Positions 7,406 to 7,576 of a DNA stretch of 7,576 nt are shown one piece after another. The notes below the pieces were generated by a model that ran no database searches, was not told the DNA's origin, and saw only the letters and a program-made list of their open reading frames with translations. The number at the start of each line of letters is the position of its first letter. The first letter of the stretch is position 1. The stretch spans positions 1 through 7,576 of the forward strand of contig JAJDEH010000123.1 of NCBI GenBank assembly GCA_029259935.1, in the 5' to 3' direction. Source of the stretch: Planctomycetota bacterium. Lineage in GTDB: Bacteria > Planctomycetota > Planctomycetia > Pirellulales > Pirellulaceae. A program made the translations under genes and the position numbers.

Positions 7406-7576
7406 GCCCGCCGTGGGGCAATTTTGGCGAATCGACCTGGCAGGCACCCAATCGCGGATGTCTTTTTCCATTTGGCAGCCGAATTCCGTGCTGCCTGGAT
7501 TTCCGGCCGACGATTCGTGACAATGGATCCATGGCCTTTGCAGATTGGGCCGTGGTAACCTCCCTGTAATTTTCTC
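7406..7576 (+). other. Right-edge noncoding stretch with two hairpins
   Basis: I see no gene in these 171 bases. GGCAGC (7474-7479) pairs exactly with GCTGCC (7490-7495) around a 10-base loop. CCATGGCC (7529-7536) pairs with GGCCGTGG (7548-7555), one pair being G-U. Neither is followed directly by a U run; a short ATTTTC comes about 13 bases after the second. They may take part in ending the ATP-grasp transcript, but the support is weak. The region continues past the window edge. Confidence 0.35.

Noticed and set aside
6662..7471. 269-codon minus-strand open frame
   Set aside because: It is a shadow of the ATP-grasp gene, which has clear conserved motifs on the plus strand.
7474..7495. 6-bp hairpin after the ATP-grasp gene as an intrinsic terminator
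   Set aside because: The stem is short and is followed by TGGATTTCC, not a U run; the T-rich run lies before the stem.

Overview
The window looks like chromosomal DNA of a planctomycete (Planctomycetota, probably a Pirellulales-type lineage). The main reason is the pair of minus-strand genes at 131-4759: a DUF1501 protein and a giant PSCyt1/DUF1549/LamG/DUF1553 protein. These families are strongly expanded in that phylum and usually lie side by side. The organism assignment is an inference from gene content, not from a marker gene.

Layout. Positions 1-59 may hold the last codons of a plus-strand gene that enters from the left. Positions 60-130 hold a strong inverted repeat between the convergent gene ends. 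Positions 131-4759 are a two-gene minus-strand operon: the PSD1-type c-type cytochrome protein first (1066 aa, exported), then a Tat-exported DUF1501 protein (474 aa), with 3 bases between them. Positions 4760-5112 are a divergent intergenic region with a 20-bp imperfect direct repeat plus a third half copy. From 5113 the plus strand carries a cytoplasmic HExGH zinc metallopeptidase (365 aa), then a well-formed intrinsic terminator (6231-6290). After a short leader comes an ATP-grasp ligase related to D-alanine-D-alanine ligase (339 aa, 6386-7405). The last 171 bases hold no recognisable gene.

How the parts may work together. The minus-strand pair is an envelope or periplasmic module whose biochemical role is not established. 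It combines a putative heme-binding domain, a sugar- or ligand-binding LamG domain and an alkaline-phosphatase-superfamily-like partner. The plus-strand pair joins a metallopeptidase that could cut amide bonds with an ATP-grasp enzyme of the type that makes them. Neither has an export signal, so both are likely cytoplasmic. The pairing suggests synthesis and processing of a small peptide or a peptide-like modification, but the substrate is unknown. The terminator between them means they are probably separate transcription units or are linked by partial read-through.

Most worth a second look: the metallopeptidase/ATP-grasp pair and its departures from true Ddl, the repeat array in the divergent intergenic region, and the nested palindromes after the DUF1501 gene.
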